A stretch of 64,000 nt of DNA from Schaalia suimastitidis DSM 15538 (GCF_000429105.1 NZ_AUBF01000011.1:1-64000), one strand, 5' to 3'; shown: positions 1 to 9,295, counted from the first letter of the stretch. The notes: generated by a model from the letters alone, not told the origin. A program made the numbers and translations.

Positions 1-129
1 TCTCGGCGTCCTAGTGATGGGTCAACCGTACCGAATTCGCGGACTCGTCTGACCGCGCCCGCATGGGAACTGGCCCTACCCAAAGGCGAGCACTACATCC
101 CCTCGCGCCGCGACCGGTCACTGGAATAA
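1..129 (+). CDS. Possible 3' end of an upstream gene (partial, unidentified)
   Basis: Frame 1 is open from the first base to a TAA at 127-129, giving 42 residues that end in ...RRDRSLE. I recognise no family. The stretch is too short to judge by codon use, and frame 2 is also open for its first 50 bases, so this is only a possible C-terminus of a gene lying outside the window. Confidence 0.25.
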   Translation, partial: SRRPSDGSTVPNSRTRLTAPAWELALPKGEHYIPSRRDRSLE

Positions 130-285
130 CATGCCCCACCCCACACAACTCGGCATCCTCACCACCAACGACCCTCGTACTGACAAAGGTGCGCTTGTCG
201 TGGAGTTGATGTCATGGGTGTCGACAAGCGGCACAGACAATTAGGGAAAATCGCGTAATGTGCCACGAAAAATGAATGTAATGAG

Positions 286-298
286 TACAATCGGGACA
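286..298 (+). promoter_or_regulatory. Leaderless -10 box of the aldo/keto reductase
   Basis: TACAAT at 286-291 is followed by six bases and then ATG at 298. No ribosome binding site precedes the ATG. This spacing puts the transcription start on the A of the start codon, as in leaderless actinobacterial transcripts. Bases 130-285 hold no other feature I can see. Confidence 0.6.
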
Positions 299-1188
299 TG
301 TTAGAACAAAGCGACGTTGTTGGGCCGCGACTGCCACTTTCGCCAGAGGCCACCATTGCGCAAGTGGGCTTCGGTACCTTTCAAATACCGCCAGAATCCA
401 CACAACAAGCCGTTGAAGAAGCTCTTGAGATTGGTTACCGACATATCGACACGGCCGCCGCCTATTACAACGAAGCAGGAGTAGGTGCCGCGCTCAAAGC
501 TTCAGCAGTGCCACGGGAGCAGGTTTTCGTCACCTCAAAACTGCGTAACGTGGACCACGGACGTGCCAGTGCGCGACAGGCGGTAGAAGCCTCCCTGAAA
601 GCGCTCGGCCTCGATACCATCGACCTTTACCTTATTCACTGGCCATATCCCAGTAAAGACCTGTATGTTGACACGTGGCAAGCACTCATCGAAGCTCAAG
701 AAGACGGCCTCGTCACTCACATTGGTGTGTCGAATTTTCTTCCGCACCACCTTGAACGTCTGGCCACGGAAACTGGTGTTATGCCAACGGTCAACCAAAT
801 CGAGGTGCATCCACGCTATTCGCAACCTGAGTTGCGTCGCTACGCGCGCGAACATGGCATTCTTATCGAGGCCTATTCGCCACTTGGCCAAGGCGCAGAT
901 CTGCAACACCCAACGATTGTGGCGTTAGCAGAGCGCCTCAACCTTGCCCCAGCTCAGGTCATTCTTGCATGGCATGTAGCCAGCGGTCGCGTTGTCATCC
1001 CCAAGTCGGTCCACCCTGAGCGTATGAAAGCAAACCTCGCTTCGGCAGGTATTCACCTTAACAAAGCCGACTGTGCGCTTATCGATAGCCTGCACGTCCC
1101 CAGTGGGCGCGTTGGTGGCGACCCGAATACCTTCGCCTTTACCCAAACCCGTGAAGATATGGCGGCACGCCTTGCGGCGAAGAAGTAA
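298..1188 (+). CDS. Aldo/keto reductase
   Basis: This is an NADPH-dependent aldo/keto reductase of 296 residues, the usual size for the family, and probably cytosolic. The TIM-barrel signatures are clear: the catalytic Asp and Tyr lie in HIDTAAAYYNE (about residues 50-60), the Lys in VTSKLRN, and the His in LIHWP. GVSNF and the C-terminal nucleotide-binding stretch VVIPKSVHPERM are also present. It resembles the 2,5-diketo-D-gluconate reductase group, but the substrate cannot be read from sequence. The ATG at 298 was chosen because a -10 box stands exactly six bases upstream. The next gene begins 26 bases downstream behind its own -10 box. Confidence 0.92.
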   Translation: MLEQSDVVGPRLPLSPEATIAQVGFGTFQIPPESTQQAVEEALEIGYRHIDTAAAYYNEAGVGAALKASAVPREQVFVTSKLRNVDHGRASARQAVEASLKALGLDTIDLYLIHWPYPSKDLYVDTWQALIEAQEDGLVTHIGVSNFLPHHLERLATETGVMPTVNQIEVHPRYSQPELRRYAREHGILIEAYSPLGQGADLQHPTIVALAERLNLAPAQVILAWHVASGRVVIPKSVHPERMKANLASAGIHLNKADCALIDSLHVPSGRVGGDPNTFAFTQTREDMAARLAAKK

Positions 1189-1202
1189 GCGATTCATTTC
1201 GC

Positions 1203-1215
1203 TAGGCTTAGCCTA
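1203..1215 (+). promoter_or_regulatory. Leaderless -10 box of the ppgK-like gene
   Basis: TAGGCT at 1203-1208, then six bases, then ATG at 1215. There is no Shine-Dalgarno sequence. The same TAGGCT-six-bases-start layout recurs before the GlcU-like and TfoX-like genes. Confidence 0.6.
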
Positions 1216-1973
1216 TGAGCGACAGCAGTAGGCAACGTACCCTCGCAGTTGACTGCGGTGGTGGTGGTATCAAAGCGTCGGTCCTTGACGAGCATGGCAC
1301 AATGTTGGCCCCTCCCAAACGCACGCCCACGCCATACCCGCTACCGCCACAACTACTTGTCGATATTGTTGTTGACCTTGCCTCAGCACTACCCAGCGCT
1401 ACGCGCGTGACAATGGGGATGCCCGGCATGATTCGCCATGGTGTTGTCATTGCCACCCCTCACTACATCACAAAAGAAGGCCCACGCTCCCGTATTGTCC
1501 CAAGCCTTGTCGAACAGTGGGACCATTTCGATATGGGTCGCGCCATCGAGGCAGTCCTAGAGCTACCGACGAAGGTCCTCAATGACGCTGAGGTTGCGGG
1601 CGCAGGTGTGGTCACTGGCACAGGCCTGGAAATGATTATCACCTTGGGGACCGGACTGGGGAACGCCGTCTTTGACGGTGGAAAACTTGCGCCTCACGTT
1701 GAAATCTCTCAAGGGCCCGTGCGATGGGGGATGACTTACGACGATTACGTGGGCGAACACGAACGTTTGCGTTTAGGGGACGCGCACTGGTCACGCCGTA
1801 TTCGCCGCGTCGTCGAAGGTCTACGCCCCATGTATATGTGGGACCGTCTGTATATCGGAGGCGGAAACTCGAAACGGATCACCCCGGGTCAACTTGCGCG
1901 TATGGGCACCGATGTTGTGATCGTTCCGAACGACGCGGGTATCATCGGCGGCGTGCGGTCCTGGGAACTGTAA
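1215..1973 (+). CDS. ppgK: ROK-family kinase, polyphosphate glucokinase-like
   Basis: A 252-residue ROK-fold kinase whose length and layout match actinobacterial polyphosphate/ATP glucokinases (glucose to glucose 6-phosphate). The phosphate-binding loop DCGGGGIKAS (about 13-22) replaces the usual DIGG(S/T)-type motif. GMPGMIRHG, the catalytic-type LNDAEVAGAG, and GTGLGNAVF follow in family order. It lacks the CxCGxxGC zinc motif of ROK repressors and glucokinases, as PpgK proteins do. The stop codon shares a base with the truA ATG, so the two are probably cotranscribed. The altered N-terminal loop and the weak match around the sugar site leave some doubt over the substrate; a generic ROK kinase is the alternative. 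Confidence 0.7.
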   Translation: MSDSSRQRTLAVDCGGGGIKASVLDEHGTMLAPPKRTPTPYPLPPQLLVDIVVDLASALPSATRVTMGMPGMIRHGVVIATPHYITKEGPRSRIVPSLVEQWDHFDMGRAIEAVLELPTKVLNDAEVAGAGVVTGTGLEMIITLGTGLGNAVFDGGKLAPHVEISQGPVRWGMTYDDYVGEHERLRLGDAHWSRRIRRVVEGLRPMYMWDRLYIGGGNSKRITPGQLARMGTDVVIVPNDAGIIGGVRSWEL

Positions 1974-2905
1974 TGGACAATGTCGCCTCATCCCCCGATG
2001 TGCTCCGCATCAAATTCACCCTCGCCTACGACGGCACATATTTTCGAGGCTGGGCAGCTCAACCGGGGCAGCGTACCTGTCAAGGCGAACTTGAAACAGC
2101 TCTTGCCACACTTGCGCGTCAACCGCTTGCGGTGACTGTGGCTGGACGTACCGACGCGGGTGTGCACGCGCGCCACCAGTGTGCTCACGTGGACCTGCCG
2201 AGCAACGTTTGGGATGGCCTCGTGAGGGAAGAAACAACCCCGCCCAACGACGAGCGCCGACTAGTTGCTCTGGTGCGCAGACTCAATGGTCTTATCGCGC
2301 GCAGGTATGGCGAATGGATGCGCGAACATGGGCTTCCCAGCGTGAAAGGTGCCGCTGATCTTCTTGTGCTGGAAGCCCAGGTGGTGAACAGTGATTTTGA
2401 TGCGCGCTTCGCTGCCAGTGGTCGTGCGTATATTTACCGCGTCGGCGTAGGTATGGCCGACCCCATGCGCCGACATGCGGTCTTATGGATGAATGACACC
2501 CTCAAAATCGGCCCCATGCGCCACGCGGCCCGCACGCTCCTTGGTGAGCATGACTTCCTGTCCTATTGTCGACCCCGACAGGGGGCAACGACTATCCGCA
2601 CCTTACGTCGCCTTGACGTGCTTGAGGACAGTAATGGGGAAATATCCTTCCACGTTGAAGCTGACGCATTTTGTCATTCCATGGTGCGTTCCCTTGTCGG
2701 CGCCCTACTGGAGGTGGGGTGTGGGCGGCGCGAGGCGGACTGGCCTCGGCAATTATTGGAGGCATGCAGTCGCGAGGCGGCGGCACCTATCGCTCCGGCG
2801 CACGGATTGACGTTGGACCGTGTCGACTACCCTGCGCCGCATGCCTGGGGTGAGCGGGTGGCCCAAGCGAAACGACGCAGAGATGCCGATAATTGCGGAT
2901 GTTAG
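1973..2905 (+). CDS. truA: tRNA pseudouridine(38-40) synthase TruA
   Basis: TruA converts uridines 38-40 of the tRNA anticodon arm to pseudouridine. The catalytic Asp lies in AGRTDAGVHA (about residue 54), and LAYDGTYFRGWAAQ at the N-terminus and FHVEADAFCHSMVRSLVGALLEVG near the C-terminus (only part is the conserved core) are typical. The 310-residue length includes an extra loop of about 25 residues after the catalytic motif. The ATG at 1973 overlaps the preceding TAA, and the protein would be abnormally long from an upstream start. It sits just before rplM-rpsI, a common actinobacterial order. Confidence 0.93.
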   Translation: MDNVASSPDVLRIKFTLAYDGTYFRGWAAQPGQRTCQGELETALATLARQPLAVTVAGRTDAGVHARHQCAHVDLPSNVWDGLVREETTPPNDERRLVALVRRLNGLIARRYGEWMREHGLPSVKGAADLLVLEAQVVNSDFDARFAASGRAYIYRVGVGMADPMRRHAVLWMNDTLKIGPMRHAARTLLGEHDFLSYCRPRQGATTIRTLRRLDVLEDSNGEISFHVEADAFCHSMVRSLVGALLEVGCGRREADWPRQLLEACSREAAAPIAPAHGLTLDRVDYPAPHAWGERVAQAKRRRDADNCGC

Positions 2906-2977
2906 ATAGTGGCGAGCTGCGTCGCGTGGGTCGCTGTTTGTATCTGATGAGGATTTAACCACAGTTGGCTAATGGCT

Positions 2978-3007
2978 TTGACCCGCCTGCCTGATATTGC
3001 ATAGACT
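2978..3007 (+). promoter_or_regulatory. Promoter of rplM-rpsI
   Basis: TTGACC at 2978-2983, an 18-base spacer, and TAGACT at 3002-3007. Transcription would start near 3014, leaving a leader of about 139 bases before the rplM GTG. Confidence 0.65.
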
Positions 3008-3083
3008 GGTGGACGCTGTGCGTCAGCAGCATCTGGGTGCTTTCCCACTCGCCCGAATGCAAAGACTGACGCCTCGCGGAACC

Positions 3084-3120
3084 GTTTCGTGAGCGAAACA
3101 ACCATCTGCGGTTGCTTCGC
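3084..3120 (+). promoter_or_regulatory. rplM leader with two competing hairpins
   Basis: Hairpin A pairs GTTTCG (3084-3089) with CGAAAC (3094-3099). Hairpin B pairs GCGAAACAACC (3093-3103) with GGTTGCTTCGC (3110-3120) with one mismatch. They share CGAAAC, so only one can form at a time. The second ends 19 bases before the GAAGG ribosome binding site at 3140-3144. The layout suggests leader control of L13/S9 synthesis; no ligand can be named. Confidence 0.45.
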
Positions 3121-3152
3121 TCCATCGACCAAGAGAATTGAAGGTTACGCCC

Positions 3153-3596
3153 GTGCGCACCTATTCACCCAAGCCTGGGGACGCAGACAAGAAGTGGTAC
3201 GTCATTGACGCCACTGACGTCGTCCTCGGTCGCCTGGCGGCCCAGGTTGCCGCCCTCCTTCGTGGGAAGCACAAGCCGACATTCGCCCCTCATATGGATA
3301 TGGGCGACTACGTCATCATCATTAACGCCGACAAGGTTGCCCTCACCGGCAAGAAGCTCGAGCAGAAGATGGCTTACCGTCACTCCGGCCAGCCCGGTGG
3401 TCTTACTGCCACCTCCTACCGCGATCTTATGGCGCAACGCCCAGAGCGCGCAGTGGAAAAGGCCATCCGTGGCATGCTTCCCCACACCAGCCTCGGCCGT
3501 CAGCAGTTCAAGAAGCTGCATGTCTACTCCGGTGCTGAGCACCCCCACGCCGGTCAGATGCCGGTTCCCTACGAGCTCACCCAGGTTGCTCAGTGA
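3153..3596 (+). CDS. rplM: 50S ribosomal protein L13
   Basis: L13 is an early-assembly protein of the large subunit. The sequence from [20 protein letters not shown] through [30 protein letters not shown] and [14 protein letters not shown] follows the actinobacterial L13 pattern at its normal 147 residues. I chose GTG at 3153 because family members start at MRTYSPK and GAAGG lies eight bases upstream; the in-frame TTG at 3138 would overlap that binding site. It is followed after 43 bases by rpsI, the conserved L13-S9 operon. Confidence 0.95.
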   Translation: MRTYSPKPGDADKKWYVIDATDVVLGRLAAQVAALLRGKHKPTFAPHMDMGDYVIIINADKVALTGKKLEQKMAYRHSGQPGGLTATSYRDLMAQRPERAVEKAIRGMLPHTSLGRQQFKKLHVYSGAEHPHAGQMPVPYELTQVAQ

Positions 3597-3639
3597 GCGC
3601 ATAGCTTACTGAAAACACCGAATTTCCTTGAGGAGAATC

Positions 3640-4131
3640 GTGGCAGAGACCATCGAGAACATCGAACTGGACGAGGAAACCGTCCCCAGTTCGTACACCA
3701 CTGAGACCGAAACCGCCCCCGCAGGCGCAGGTCAGTCCATCACTGCTCCCGGCGCTGGCCTTGGCCGTCGCAAGGAAGCAGTGGCACGCGTTCGCCTGGT
3801 GCCTGGCACCGGCGAATGGAAAATCAACGGCCGTACCCTGGAGGACTACTTCCCCAACAAGTTGCACCAGCAGCTCGTGAAGTCGCCCTTCGTCCTTCTG
3901 GACCTGGATGGCCGCTTCGACGTTATTGCTCGTATCAATGGCGGTGGCATCTCCGGCCAAGCCGGTGCACTGCGCCTGGGCATTTCCCGCGCCTTGAACG
4001 AGATCGACCGTGAAGCAAACCGTCCCGCCCTGAAGAAGGCTGGCTTCCTGACCCGCGACGCCCGCGCTATCGAGCGTAAGAAGGCTGGCCTGAAGAAGGC
4101 CCGCAAGGCGCCGCAGTACTCGAAGCGCTGA
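3640..4131 (+). CDS. rpsI: 30S ribosomal protein S9
   Basis: S9 sits in the head of the small subunit, with its basic tail reaching the P site. [19 protein letters not shown], the [17 protein letters not shown] stretch and the C-terminal [12 protein letters not shown] are diagnostic; the terminal SKR is the conserved tail. The roughly 35-residue acidic N-terminal extension ([18 protein letters not shown]) is common in actinobacterial S9. GTG at 3640 follows AGGAG; an in-frame TTG at 3628 lies ahead of that site and was rejected. A strong hairpin terminator lies 35 bases past the stop. Confidence 0.95.
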   Translation: MAETIENIELDEETVPSSYTTETETAPAGAGQSITAPGAGLGRRKEAVARVRLVPGTGEWKINGRTLEDYFPNKLHQQLVKSPFVLLDLDGRFDVIARINGGGISGQAGALRLGISRALNEIDREANRPALKKAGFLTRDARAIERKKAGLKKARKAPQYSKR

Positions 4132-4166
4132 TTTGGCTTCATACCAGGCTTTTTGGGCCTGGAATG

Positions 4167-4202
4167 GCAATCCCCGTCCTCGCAGCAGAGGGCGGGGATT
4201 GC
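4167..4202 (+). terminator. Terminator of rplM-rpsI
   Basis: GCAATCCCCGTCCTC (4167-4181) pairs with GAGGGCGGGGATTGC (4188-4202) across a six-base loop, with one wobble. A shorter hairpin CCAGGC/GCCTGG at 4144-4162 precedes it. No long T tract follows. Confidence 0.75.
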
Positions 4203-4252
4203 GTTTGCGTGACGAGGCGCTGATGGCCTTGGGATAGGCACTGGATCTTGGT

Positions 4253-4325
4253 GCGCCTTCGGATACCGCTGGAGTAGGTGTTGCCCAAGGCAGCCGTGGA
4301 ATCCTGGCGCGCCTTCGGATACCGC
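4253..4325. repeat. 17-bp direct repeat upstream of glmM
   Basis: GCGCCTTCGGATACCGC occurs at 4253-4269 and again at 4309-4325, 56 bases apart, within partly similar flanks. It lies in the 404-base gap between rpsI and glmM, which otherwise holds the rpsI terminator and the glmM promoter area. No coding potential is apparent. Confidence 0.7.
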
Positions 4326-4486
4326 AGGGGGAAGGCGTAGGCTGCAGCAGACAGCGGCAAGATGCCACTGCGACGCGAGTGAGATGCCGCGCGACAGTGC
4401 TGGGATTAGGGTGTGACATTGGCAAGATCTGGACACTATGGCCACAATGCGATACGTCATTCTTCATGTCACGGCATCGCCCGCGC

Positions 4487-4492
4487 TAGGCT
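4487..4492 (+). promoter_or_regulatory. Probable glmM -10 box
   Basis: TAGGCT followed by TGG, the same -10 form seen before several leaderless genes here. The start would lie near 4499, about 38 bases before the glmM GTG, which has its own AAGGAG binding site (4523-4528). No convincing -35 was found. Confidence 0.4.
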
Positions 4493-4535
4493 TGGTGTGA
4501 TTTGCTCATTACCTATTGCCCTAAGGAGATGCCCT

Positions 4536-5888
4536 GTGGCTCGTATTTTCGGAACTGATGGCGTGCGCGGCCTCGCCAATGTTGATATCACTGCCACCCT
4601 GGCCCTTGACCTTGGCGAAGCGGCGGCGAGGCTTATTGGTGGTGGCGTACGCGCTGACGGCACGAAGCCGCGCGCGGTGATTGGACGTGACACTCGTATC
4701 TCAGGGGAGTTCCTTGATCACGCATTAGCGGCTGGTCTTGCCAGCGCAGGTATGGATGTTGTTCGCGTTGGTGTCGTCACCACACCTACTGTGGCGCACC
4801 TGACTGCAACCCACGACAATGTTGACCTTGGTGTGATGATCTCTGCTTCGCATAACCCGATGCCCGACAATGGCATTAAGTTCTTTGCTCACGGTGGATA
4901 CAAACTCGCCGACTCTGTCGAAGATCGTATTCAGGACCTGCTGGGAACCAAATGGAACCGTCCGACCGGTGAAGGTGTCGGCGAAGTCGGTTACGAGGAC
5001 GATTGGGCTATTGATTCCTATATTGATCATCTTGTCAAAGCGGTAGGGACGAACCTGCGTGGCCTACGTATCGCTGTTGACTGCGCAAATGGCGGCGCCT
5101 CGGACCTTGGCCCGCGCGCACTACGTGAAGCGGGAGCCGATGTTGTTGTTCTCAACGCATCACCGGATGGCCGCAATATCAACCACAAATCCGGTTCTAC
5201 TCACCCCGAGCAACTGCAAGCAGTTACGGTAGCTTCGGAAGCTGACTTTGGTGTTGCCTACGACGGTGACGCTGACCGTTGCTTGGCGGTCGACCGCAAC
5301 GGCAACCTGATTGACGGCGACAAAATCATGGGCGCGCTGGCCGTCAACCTTCGAGATCAAGGAAAACTTGCCAAAGATACGCTGGTTGTGACTGTCATGT
5401 CGAACCTTGGCCTTATTCTGGCCATGCGGGATGCCGGTATTAATACGGTGCAAACGGCTGTTGGTGACCGTTATGTCCTGGAAGGGATGCTGTCGGGCGG
5501 CTACAATCTTGGCGGCGAACAATCTGGGCATATTATCGCCTCGGACCATGCGACGACAGGTGATGGAATCTTGTCCTCTTTGCTATTAGCGCGCATGGTG
5601 AAGGAAAGCGGTCGCGACCTCGCCGACCTTACCGCCTTCGTTCACCGCCTCCCTCAGACGCTCATTAATGTGTCAGGTGTGGACCGGTCGCGCGCGAGTA
5701 GCGATCCGAAACTTGCCGAGGCGGTAGCGGCAGCGGAGGCACAATTGGGCGAAAGTGGTCGCGTCCTTTTGCGCCCCTCTGGAACGGAACCACTGGTGCG
5801 CGTCATGGTGGAAGCAGCAACGCAGGACGAGGCCGATACGGTTGCCGCTTCTTTAGCGGATGTTGTCAAAGCCGAGCTCGCGCTGTAG
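4536..5888 (+). CDS. glmM: Phosphoglucosamine mutase
   Basis: GlmM interconverts glucosamine 6-phosphate and glucosamine 1-phosphate on the way to UDP-GlcNAc. The 450-residue length is exactly typical. FGTDGVRG at the N-terminus, the phosphoserine loop ISASHNPMPDNG (Ser about 105), the metal site AYDGDADRC (about 243-250), GGEQSGHI, and the phosphate-binding RPSGTEPLVRVMVE near the end appear in order. GTG at 4536 has AAGGAG seven bases upstream; earlier in-frame starts have none and lack family similarity. GlmS, the preceding step, lies 1.3 kb downstream beyond the reverse-oriented coaA. Confidence 0.96.
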   Translation: MARIFGTDGVRGLANVDITATLALDLGEAAARLIGGGVRADGTKPRAVIGRDTRISGEFLDHALAAGLASAGMDVVRVGVVTTPTVAHLTATHDNVDLGVMISASHNPMPDNGIKFFAHGGYKLADSVEDRIQDLLGTKWNRPTGEGVGEVGYEDDWAIDSYIDHLVKAVGTNLRGLRIAVDCANGGASDLGPRALREAGADVVVLNASPDGRNINHKSGSTHPEQLQAVTVASEADFGVAYDGDADRCLAVDRNGNLIDGDKIMGALAVNLRDQGKLAKDTLVVTVMSNLGLILAMRDAGINTVQTAVGDRYVLEGMLSGGYNLGGEQSGHIIASDHATTGDGILSSLLLARMVKESGRDLADLTAFVHRLPQTLINVSGVDRSRASSDPKLAEAVAAAEAQLGESGRVLLRPSGTEPLVRVMVEAATQDEADTVAASLADVVKAELAL

Positions 5889-5921
5889 GTAGGGCGAGCC
5901 AGGAAAGGCTTTGGCTCCTTG

Positions 5922-5989
5922 CATGTGGCTCGCGAAACGGATAGCGGGCGTGTTTATGACCGTTCACGCTTCGTTTCGTGAGCCATATG
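5922..5989 (+). terminator. Large hairpin in the glmM-coaA gap
   Basis: The arms 5922-5939 and 5972-5989 (18 bases each) pair fully in a forward transcript if two G-U wobbles are allowed, around a 32-base loop. It probably ends glmM transcription. Each arm carries the motif TGGCTC(A/G)CGAAACG, which recurs near 27202-27251 and in part near 3084. Another related GAGCCACATTTGCGCG lies shortly after, near 6045. Confidence 0.5.
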
Positions 5990-6092
5990 TGCGCAGAAGG
6001 GCGTGAGGGTTTTGGGGTTAAGGGATCAAAAGGCGGTGTAGAGCCACATTTGCGCGGGGGAGGGGAAGCTAGCCTCGGCGGAGCTTGGTATT

Positions 6093-7046
6093 TTAGTCTC
6101 GGCGAAGCTGAAGACTTTCGACGCGGTGACTGGCACCCTTGGTAAATATCATCGTGGCACGCTCACGCGTCGGCAATATATTTTCCGTCAGATTCGGCAG
6201 GTTAATGGCGTGCCAAATCATGCGCGCAGTTGCTTCCGCCTCGGCATCGGAAAGATCAGCGTAGGTGCGGAAAAACGAATCCTCACGTGTAAAGGCTGTT
6301 TTGCGCAGTTTGAGGAATCGTTCGATATACCACTGTTCTATGTGGGTCTCATCAGCATCGACGTAGATACTGAAGTCGAAGAAATCTGATACCGCCAAAC
6401 TTGGCTTATCGGGTTGTGTCTTTGGCGGCTGTAAAACATTCAGGCCTTCGACGATGAGAATATCTGGTTGTTCAACACTGATTTCTTGGCCAGCCACGAT
6501 GTCGTAAACGACGTGCGAATATACCGGTGCGCTCACGCGGGGTACGCCGGCTTTGATATCTGCCAAGAAATTGATGAGCGCCTGGCGGTCATAGGATTCG
6601 GGAAAGCCTTTACGTGCCAAAATGCCGCGTGCCTCAAGGTGAGCATTCGGGTAGAGAAAACCGTCGGTGGTGACCAGGTCCACGCGAGGCGTATGCGGCC
6701 AGCGTTGCAGTAAGAACTGAAGTAGACGGGCAACCGTTGATTTGCCGACGGCCACCGACCCGGCGATACCAATGACAAATGGTGTGGATGGGGTGTCCGC
6801 CTCGGCAAGGAAGGTGCGACGTTCCGCACCGGTGCGTCGCCGACCGTCAACGTAGAGTTGTAGTAGTGCTGACAAGGGCCGGTAAATCTCCTCGACTTCA
6901 CGCATATCAATGGGATCACCCACTGAGGCGAGGCGGTCGATGTCGCTTTGTGTCAGCGGCATCGGTGTGCGCGTGGCGAGGCGGTCCCAAGCCTGCCGCT
7001 CAAAGCGGGTATAGGGCGAATATGAAGTGCCGTCCACTCGAGTCAT
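6093..7046 (-). CDS. coaA: Type I pantothenate kinase
   Basis: CoaA phosphorylates pantothenate, the first step of coenzyme A synthesis. The protein is 317 residues, the usual size of the bacterial type I enzyme. The P-loop [12 protein letters not shown] lies near residue 100, TTDGFLYPN near 135, FPESYD near 150, and IVEGLNVLQ near 205, all in family order. ATG at 7046 was chosen because [11 protein letters not shown] is the conserved start and the longer reading frame adds only an unrelated histidine- and arginine-rich segment. The sequence TAACAAT just upstream may be a leaderless -10. It lies convergent to glmM and divergent from glmS. Confidence 0.94.
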   Translation of the reverse strand: MTRVDGTSYSPYTRFERQAWDRLATRTPMPLTQSDIDRLASVGDPIDMREVEEIYRPLSALLQLYVDGRRRTGAERRTFLAEADTPSTPFVIGIAGSVAVGKSTVARLLQFLLQRWPHTPRVDLVTTDGFLYPNAHLEARGILARKGFPESYDRQALINFLADIKAGVPRVSAPVYSHVVYDIVAGQEISVEQPDILIVEGLNVLQPPKTQPDKPSLAVSDFFDFSIYVDADETHIEQWYIERFLKLRKTAFTREDSFFRTYADLSDAEAEATARMIWHAINLPNLTENILPTRERATMIFTKGASHRVESLQLRRD

Positions 7047-7149
7047 AACAGTATTGTTACCCAGGTGGCGCCTGTGGTGTTCCTGTGTCTTGCTGTGTCG
7101 ACTGCGCATTGAGCGCGCGTGTCCAAGATGCTTGTGGTGCAATGGAGCT

Positions 7150-9066
7150 ATGTGTGGAATCGTTGGACATGTTGGCCCCGAGTCGTCGAATCGTTCGCGC
7201 GAGGTGGTGCTTGCTGGTCTTGCACGCCTCGAATACCGTGGCTATGACTCGGCTGGTATTGCCATGGCAAGTCCTGGCCGCGTCGAAGTTGTCAAAGCCG
7301 TAGGTAAACTGGTGAACCTTGCAGAGGCTCTTGACGAGGTGACACCCTCTGATGCCTTCAGCGCGATTGGACATACGCGGTGGGCGACCCACGGGCGCCC
7401 CACAACAGCCAATGCTCACCCGCATACGTCAACAGATGGGCGTTTTGCGTTGGTACATAACGGCATTATTGAAAATGCCGATAAGCTTCGCCAAGCTTTA
7501 CGAGCACAAGGCCAACAGTTCTATTCTGAAACCGATACTGAGGTTGTCGTTCACCTGTTGCAACGGGCTTTTGATAGTGCGGAGCTTGTCGTCTGGGAGG
7601 GTACAGCAGGTGGTCTGCCAGCAGGGAGTGACGAGGCGGTGGCGCGCCTCGTTGGTGCAATGCGGCAGGTCACTGATCAGCTAGAAGGCACGTTTACCCT
7701 GCTCCTTGTGTATGAGGATGCCCCTGGTGTTGTGGTTGCTGCTCGCCGTTCTTCTCCTCTGGTCATTGGGCTGGGTGAGGGAGAAAACTTCCTAGGTTCA
7801 GACGTGTTGGCTTTTGTTGAGCACACGACAAAAGCCTTGGAGGTGGGGCAGGATCAGATCGCAGTGGTCACTGCCGAGGCGGTCACCGTAGTGAATCATG
7901 ACGGTTCCGTTGCCTCGCAGCCGAAGGTTTTTGAAGCAGATTTCACTTCTGATCGTGCCACCAAAGATGGGTGGCCGACCTTTATGGAAAAAGAAATCCA
8001 TGAGCAACCGCGGGGTGTACGCGAAACTCTGGCTGATCGCCTCGATCATCATGGCTACCTCACTTTGGATGAGGTACGTATTTCCGAGCATGTGCTGCGG
8101 TCTATTGACAAGATGATCATTGTCGGGTGTGGTACCGCCTCTTACGCCGGACAGGTAGCGCGTTACGCCATTGAACACTGGTGTCGGATACCGGTCGAGG
8201 TTGAACTCGCCCATGAGTTCCGCTACCGCGACCCGGTGGTCACCGAGAAGACTTTGGTTGTGGCCATCTCCCAGTCTGGGGAAACAATGGACACGATTAT
8301 GGCGATTCGTCATGCGCGCGAACAGGGTGCTCGTGTGGTGGCCATTGTCAACACTCCTGGTTCGACGATATCGCGCGAGTCTGACGCAGTGTTGCTCACC
8401 CACGCTGGTCCTGAAATCGCGGTGGCCTCAACGAAGGCCTTTACTGCGCAGGTCAGTGCGTGCTTTGTCCTTGGTCTGTATCTTGCGCAGGTGCGCGGCA
8501 ATAAGTACGTGGATGAAATCCAGGATTATATGGAGAAATTGGAAAAGCTCCCTGAGCAGATCCAATGGGTGCTTGATCGCGGTGAAACTGTGCGCCAGGC
8601 GGCACGCACAATGAAGGACGTCAATTCGGTGATCTACCTGGGGCGTCACGTGGGCTATCCGGTGGCACTTGAAGGCGCGTTGAAACTAAAAGAGATTTGC
8701 TATATTCACGCCGAAGGTTTTGCTGCGGGCGAGCTTAAACATGGTCCCATCGCGTTGATCGACGAGGGCCAACCAGTGGTGATTATCGTGCCGACACCTC
8801 GTCGCCCTGAGTTGCACAACAAGGTGGTGTCGAATATTCAGGAGGTGCGCGCTCGCGGCGCTCGTACCATCGTTGTTGCTGAAGAGGGCGATACGTCGGT
8901 TGACGCATTTGCGGAAGTTATTTTCCGTGTGCCGCCGACGCCAACGCTTTATGCGCCACTACTTACCGTGATTCCGCTGCAGATCTTTGCATGCGAGCTG
9001 GCGACAGTCAAAGGCCTGGATGTTGATCAGCCTCGTAACCTTGCTAAATCGGTGACCGTGGAGTAG
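7150..9066 (+). CDS. glmS: Glutamine--fructose-6-phosphate aminotransferase (isomerizing)
   Basis: GlmS makes glucosamine 6-phosphate from fructose 6-phosphate and glutamine. The protein starts MCGIVGHVG, so the N-terminal nucleophile Cys2 is exposed once Met is removed; this fixes the start at 7150. The class II glutaminase domain (about 1-240) contains [16 protein letters not shown] and HNGIIEN. Two SIS sugar-isomerase domains follow, with [10 protein letters not shown] and STKAFTAQV, and the protein ends ...[11 protein letters not shown], the conserved tail. The length of 638 residues includes a short insertion in the glutaminase domain. The 5' gap to coaA is only about 100 bases and divergent. 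Confidence 0.96.
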   Translation: MCGIVGHVGPESSNRSREVVLAGLARLEYRGYDSAGIAMASPGRVEVVKAVGKLVNLAEALDEVTPSDAFSAIGHTRWATHGRPTTANAHPHTSTDGRFALVHNGIIENADKLRQALRAQGQQFYSETDTEVVVHLLQRAFDSAELVVWEGTAGGLPAGSDEAVARLVGAMRQVTDQLEGTFTLLLVYEDAPGVVVAARRSSPLVIGLGEGENFLGSDVLAFVEHTTKALEVGQDQIAVVTAEAVTVVNHDGSVASQPKVFEADFTSDRATKDGWPTFMEKEIHEQPRGVRETLADRLDHHGYLTLDEVRISEHVLRSIDKMIIVGCGTASYAGQVARYAIEHWCRIPVEVELAHEFRYRDPVVTEKTLVVAISQSGETMDTIMAIRHAREQGARVVAIVNTPGSTISRESDAVLLTHAGPEIAVASTKAFTAQVSACFVLGLYLAQVRGNKYVDEIQDYMEKLEKLPEQIQWVLDRGETVRQAARTMKDVNSVIYLGRHVGYPVALEGALKLKEICYIHAEGFAAGELKHGPIALIDEGQPVVIIVPTPRRPELHNKVVSNIQEVRARGARTIVVAEEGDTSVDAFAEVIFRVPPTPTLYAPLLTVIPLQIFACELATVKGLDVDQPRNLAKSVTVE

Positions 9067-9083
9067 TCGCACGTTTTAGTGCC

Positions 9084-9207
9084 GAGGCGCACTTCCGTTT
9101 GGGACCGATGTGCCCTGCAGGCGGGCAGGAGTGTGCTGTCTGCGTGAAGTGGTGTTCTACCGTTTTGGATGCGAGGTGCACTACCGTTGGGGGCCGAAGT
9201 GCCCCGC
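9084..9207. repeat. Degenerate direct repeats after glmS
   Basis: A 35-base unit beginning GAGGCGCACTTCCGTTTGGG at 9084 reappears at 9173 as GAGGTGCACTACCGTTGGGG, with about 29 of 35 positions the same. A weaker copy lies between them around TTCTACCGTTTTGG. The 241-base gap holds no credible gene apart from these repeats and the following promoter. Confidence 0.6.
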
Positions 9208-9295
9208 CGCCGGAGGCGCAGGTACTACCGATGTAATCGATGCGTGTGACGCCATTGCGTGCTGTGGTGATTTCAAAGAAAACGGGCCTATTCGA

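Noticed and set aside
1724-1972. Longer N-terminus of truA
   Set aside because: It would overlap the ppgK-like gene in another frame, and the TruA family begins at the LRIKFTLAYDG region just after ATG 1973.
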